Positions 61,599 through 64,000 of a stretch of 64,000 bases of DNA are shown here, in pieces (position 1 is the first letter of the stretch; every line of letters begins with the position of its first letter). Source of the DNA: Bacteroides sp. GM023 (GTDB lineage Bacteria; Bacteroidota; Bacteroidia; Bacteroidales; Bacteroidaceae); contig NZ_JAAXGE010000009.1 of assembly GCF_014750685.1 (NCBI RefSeq), forward strand, positions 467,623 to 531,622. Reading direction: 5' to 3'. Made by a program: the position numbers and the translations under genes. The notes below the pieces were generated by a model. That model did not search any database. It had not been told where the DNA came from and worked only from the letters and a program-made list of their open reading frames with translations.

Positions 61599-64000
61599 AT
61601 GGAATTCAAAGAATATTTTCAGAAGCCATATCAAGGTGGTGAATCATTTCTGCAAGAAGTGGTGTTTCCTATTTTTGGACAAGATAACTTCGATGACGGC
61701 TTCAATGCTTCATTGCTCGAAGAGAACCCGGAGTTGGCAGCTGTAGCAGCAAGTACGGGGATAACATCAGTATGCCGTGTAGGTACTATACAGGTGGAGT
61801 TTAACCCTATAGACATTTATGATATAACCGTTACTGATCATGTGCAAATGGTGCGTAATCGTGTAGCTATTCAGCAGTTGGTGCGACGTATAATGAACAC
61901 TTATTCTAGTGCATTTATGATATTTCATTATGAAGATACACTGAGTTGGGACTGGCGTTTTACATTTTGCAGTAAACGTGGAAGCAATGATGAAATTACT
62001 GATTCTAAACGTTATACGTTCTTGCTTGGCCCTAATCAATCATGTCGCACTGCGTCAGAGAATTTCGGAAAACTTCTGCAAAAGCATGGCGACATAGAAT
62101 TGAAAGATATAGAGGCTGCATTTGATGTGGAGGCTCTATCTAAGGAATTCTTTGGAAAATACAAGCAACATTATCGACGTTTTGTAGACTATATGTGTGA
62201 CGAGTCGAACGGAATGCGTAAGGACTTTATTGATACTTCTTTCGACAAAAGCGGAATGACTGACGAAACTATCAGAGATCGTGAGGAAAAGCCTATTCGT
62301 GACTATGTGAAAAAACTACTAGGACGCATTGTATTCTTGCATTTCTTACAAAAGAAAGGTTGGATGGGAGTACCTAAAGATAAACAGTGGGGTGAGGGTG
62401 ATACCAACTTCATGAAACATCTGTTTGAAAGGTCTACCAGTGAACAAAAGGCAAATTTTCTTGACGAAGTCTTGGAGCCTCTTTTTACTGCTGCACTTGA
62501 TAGTGACCGTAAAGGTAGCGAATACTTGTTTGATACAGGTGTCGCTCTTGAACATAGTTCAGTAGTGAAGATACCTTACCTCAATGGTGGCCTGTTCGAA
62601 CGTGATTTGCTTGATGAGCCTGCATCACAATTTCCAGCAAAGTATTTTGCAGATTTATTTGAGTTTTTCTATCAGTATAATTTTACTATAGACGAAAATG
62701 ACCCTAATGACGCGCAAGTGGGTGTAGACCCAGAGATGCTGGGGCGTATCTTTGAGAACTTATTGGAGGACAACAAAGATAAAGGGGCTTTCTACACGCC
62801 GAAAGAGATTGTACAGTATATGTGTCGTCAATCGCTCATAGCTTATCTACAAACAGATATAACGGATGAACAAACTAAGACTGCTATCGACAAATTTGTG
62901 AATACATACGATGTAGCAGAAATTGGTGGAGCTGATTCTGAACTAGCTATGATGTTGGATAATAGATTGAAAGATGTGAAGATATGCGACCCGGCCATTG
63001 GCTCAGGTGCATTCCCCATGGGCTTGCTCAAAGAGTTGTTCTTGTGTCGTGGTGCAATAGAATGTTTTAGTGATGCAGCAGACATAAAACGTCATATCAT
63101 TCAGCACAATATATATGGTGTAGATATAGAGCGAGGTGCAGTAGACATAGCGCGTCTACGCTTTTGGCTGTCGCTGATAGTGGAAGAAGAAACACCACAC
63201 TCATTGCCAAATCTGGATTATAAGATTATGCAGGGGAATTCTTTGCTTGAAAGCTTTATGGGTTACGATCTTTCTACATTGACGGAAAGTGTGCAAACTA
63301 TTGCAAAGAAAAATAGAGGACAAGTATCACTAATGTTTGATGAAACTGATACAAAAAGAAATATTCAAATTTACTTAAAGCAATATTTCAGTGAAAGCAA
63401 TCATTCTGTAAAAGCAGAGATTAGAAAGAATATTGAATGTGCTGTAAAAGAGCATATAAAGATTTGTTCAGGCTATATTCCGTCTGTTGTTGAAGCTGTT
63501 GATAATCTTGATATACCTAATGATAAATTCTTCCTCTGGCATACTTATTTTAGTGATGTTTTTAATCAGCAGAATGGTTGTAATGGTTTTGATATTGTCA
63601 TTGGTAATCCGCCGTATATACAGTTACAGAACAATGGAGGCGAGATTGCAGCTCTTTATGAAAACAGCAATTTTAAGGTGTTTGCTCGTACTGGTGATAT
63701 TTATTGCCTTTTTTACGAGCGCGGTTGGCAACTGTTGAAACCGAATGGGCATTTGTGTTATATTACTTCTAATAAATGGATGCGTGCTGGATACGGAGAA
63801 AAGACTCGTGCCTTTTTTGCAAAAAAAACAGATCCCAAATTACTGATAGATTTTGCTGGTGTGAAAATTTTTGAGAGCGCAACTGTAGATACCAATATAT
63901 TATTGTTTTGTAAATCAAAAAATAGATACAAAACAGTTTGCGCAGTAACGAATAAACAAGCTAAAGATAGCATAAAACATTTGAGCGTTTTTGTGGAGCA
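61599..64000 (+). CDS. Eco57I-like DNA adenine methyltransferase (restriction-modification), 3' end outside window
   Basis: The frame is open from the ATG at 61599 for 800 codons to the right edge. SAM-binding motif I is CDPAIGSGAFPMGLL (Asp464) and the catalytic motif IV is IGNPPYIQLQ (Asn670-Pro-Pro-Tyr673), the N6-adenine type. YTPKEIVQYMCRQSL, typical of Eco57I/type IIG and type ISP-like enzymes, lies before motif I. The first 450 residues are a helical, charged part without a clear nuclease motif, so cutting may depend on the PLD-helicase. It begins 17 bases after that gene and is co-transcribed with it. Confidence 0.9.
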   Translation, partial: MEFKEYFQKPYQGGESFLQEVVFPIFGQDNFDDGFNASLLEENPELAAVAASTGITSVCRVGTIQVEFNPIDIYDITVTDHVQMVRNRVAIQQLVRRIMNTYSSAFMIFHYEDTLSWDWRFTFCSKRGSNDEITDSKRYTFLLGPNQSCRTASENFGKLLQKHGDIELKDIEAAFDVEALSKEFFGKYKQHYRRFVDYMCDESNGMRKDFIDTSFDKSGMTDETIRDREEKPIRDYVKKLLGRIVFLHFLQKKGWMGVPKDKQWGEGDTNFMKHLFERSTSEQKANFLDEVLEPLFTAALDSDRKGSEYLFDTGVALEHSSVVKIPYLNGGLFERDLLDEPASQFPAKYFADLFEFFYQYNFTIDENDPNDAQVGVDPEMLGRIFENLLEDNKDKGAFYTPKEIVQYMCRQSLIAYLQTDITDEQTKTAIDKFVNTYDVAEIGGADSELAMMLDNRLKDVKICDPAIGSGAFPMGLLKELFLCRGAIECFSDAADIKRHIIQHNIYGVDIERGAVDIARLRFWLSLIVEEETPHSLPNLDYKIMQGNSLLESFMGYDLSTLTESVQTIAKKNRGQVSLMFDETDTKRNIQIYLKQYFSESNHSVKAEIRKNIECAVKEHIKICSGYIPSVVEAVDNLDIPNDKFFLWHTYFSDVFNQQNGCNGFDIVIGNPPYIQLQNNGGEIAALYENSNFKVFARTGDIYCLFYERGWQLLKPNGHLCYITSNKWMRAGYGEKTRAFFAKKTDPKLLIDFAGVKIFESATVDTNILLFCKSKNRYKTVCAVTNKQAKDSIKHLSVFVE

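Overview
The window is chromosomal DNA from a Bacteroides-type member of the Bacteroidota. The evidence is a SusC/SusD pair, many -7 boxes of the form TAnnTTTG (several with a TTTG-like -33 box 19-21 bases upstream), weak Shine-Dalgarno sequences, a histone H1-like small protein, a subclass A2-type class A beta-lactamase and a family 2 glycoside hydrolase with a signal peptide. No rRNA, tRNA, insertion sequence or CRISPR array was found.

Bases 1-30,000 are mostly core genome. They hold a KamA-like radical SAM enzyme (cut by the left edge), an alanine/sodium symporter, an AlbA_2/Schlafen-like protein, the UDG-linked radical SAM/DUF4130 pair, a toxin-antitoxin pair whose toxin has an in-frame stop, MgtC, a GH2 enzyme, a potassium channel, a lytic transglycosylase, an Fpg/Nei-like protein, a TIGR01777-lipocalin fusion, a VapD-like ribonuclease with an overlapping upstream small gene, a MATE pump, RluA, MaoC, MarC, an M20 peptidase, a VOC-GNAT-GNAT fusion and the beta-lactamase. 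Several intergenic spaces carry unusual structure: a nested inverted repeat at 2065-2140, a 24-bp inverted repeat at 5879-5960, and a 15-bp tandem repeat with two tight hairpins at 15015-15168.

Bases 30,103-37,572 form a copper/silver-type efflux operon (HYC_CC_PP protein, CusA-like RND pump, TolC-like channel, CusB-like adaptor). The channel carries a Met/Ser/Gly-rich insert and the adaptor carries extra metal-binding domains. A SusC/SusD pair on the opposite strand follows (37,767-42,684). Upstream of it is a strong forward promoter and what looks like a decayed second SusC start.

From 43,467 to the right edge the window is rich in defence genes. A four-gene condensin-like Wadjet/MksBEFG-type operon (JetA, JetB, JetC, JetD) is followed 9 bases later by a SWIM zinc-finger protein that may be a fifth component. 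Next come a fused MNT-HEPN protein with its own promoter and a truncated superfamily 1 helicase. Three ordinary genes (Zn-dehydrogenase, TrmH-type methyltransferase, YjbQ) separate these from an AbiE-type toxin-antitoxin pair. That pair runs almost directly into a PLD-nuclease/helicase gene and an Eco57I-like DNA methyltransferase, which is cut by the right edge. The most interesting candidates for new biology are the JetABCD-SWIM operon and the AbiE plus PLD-helicase plus methyltransferase module.
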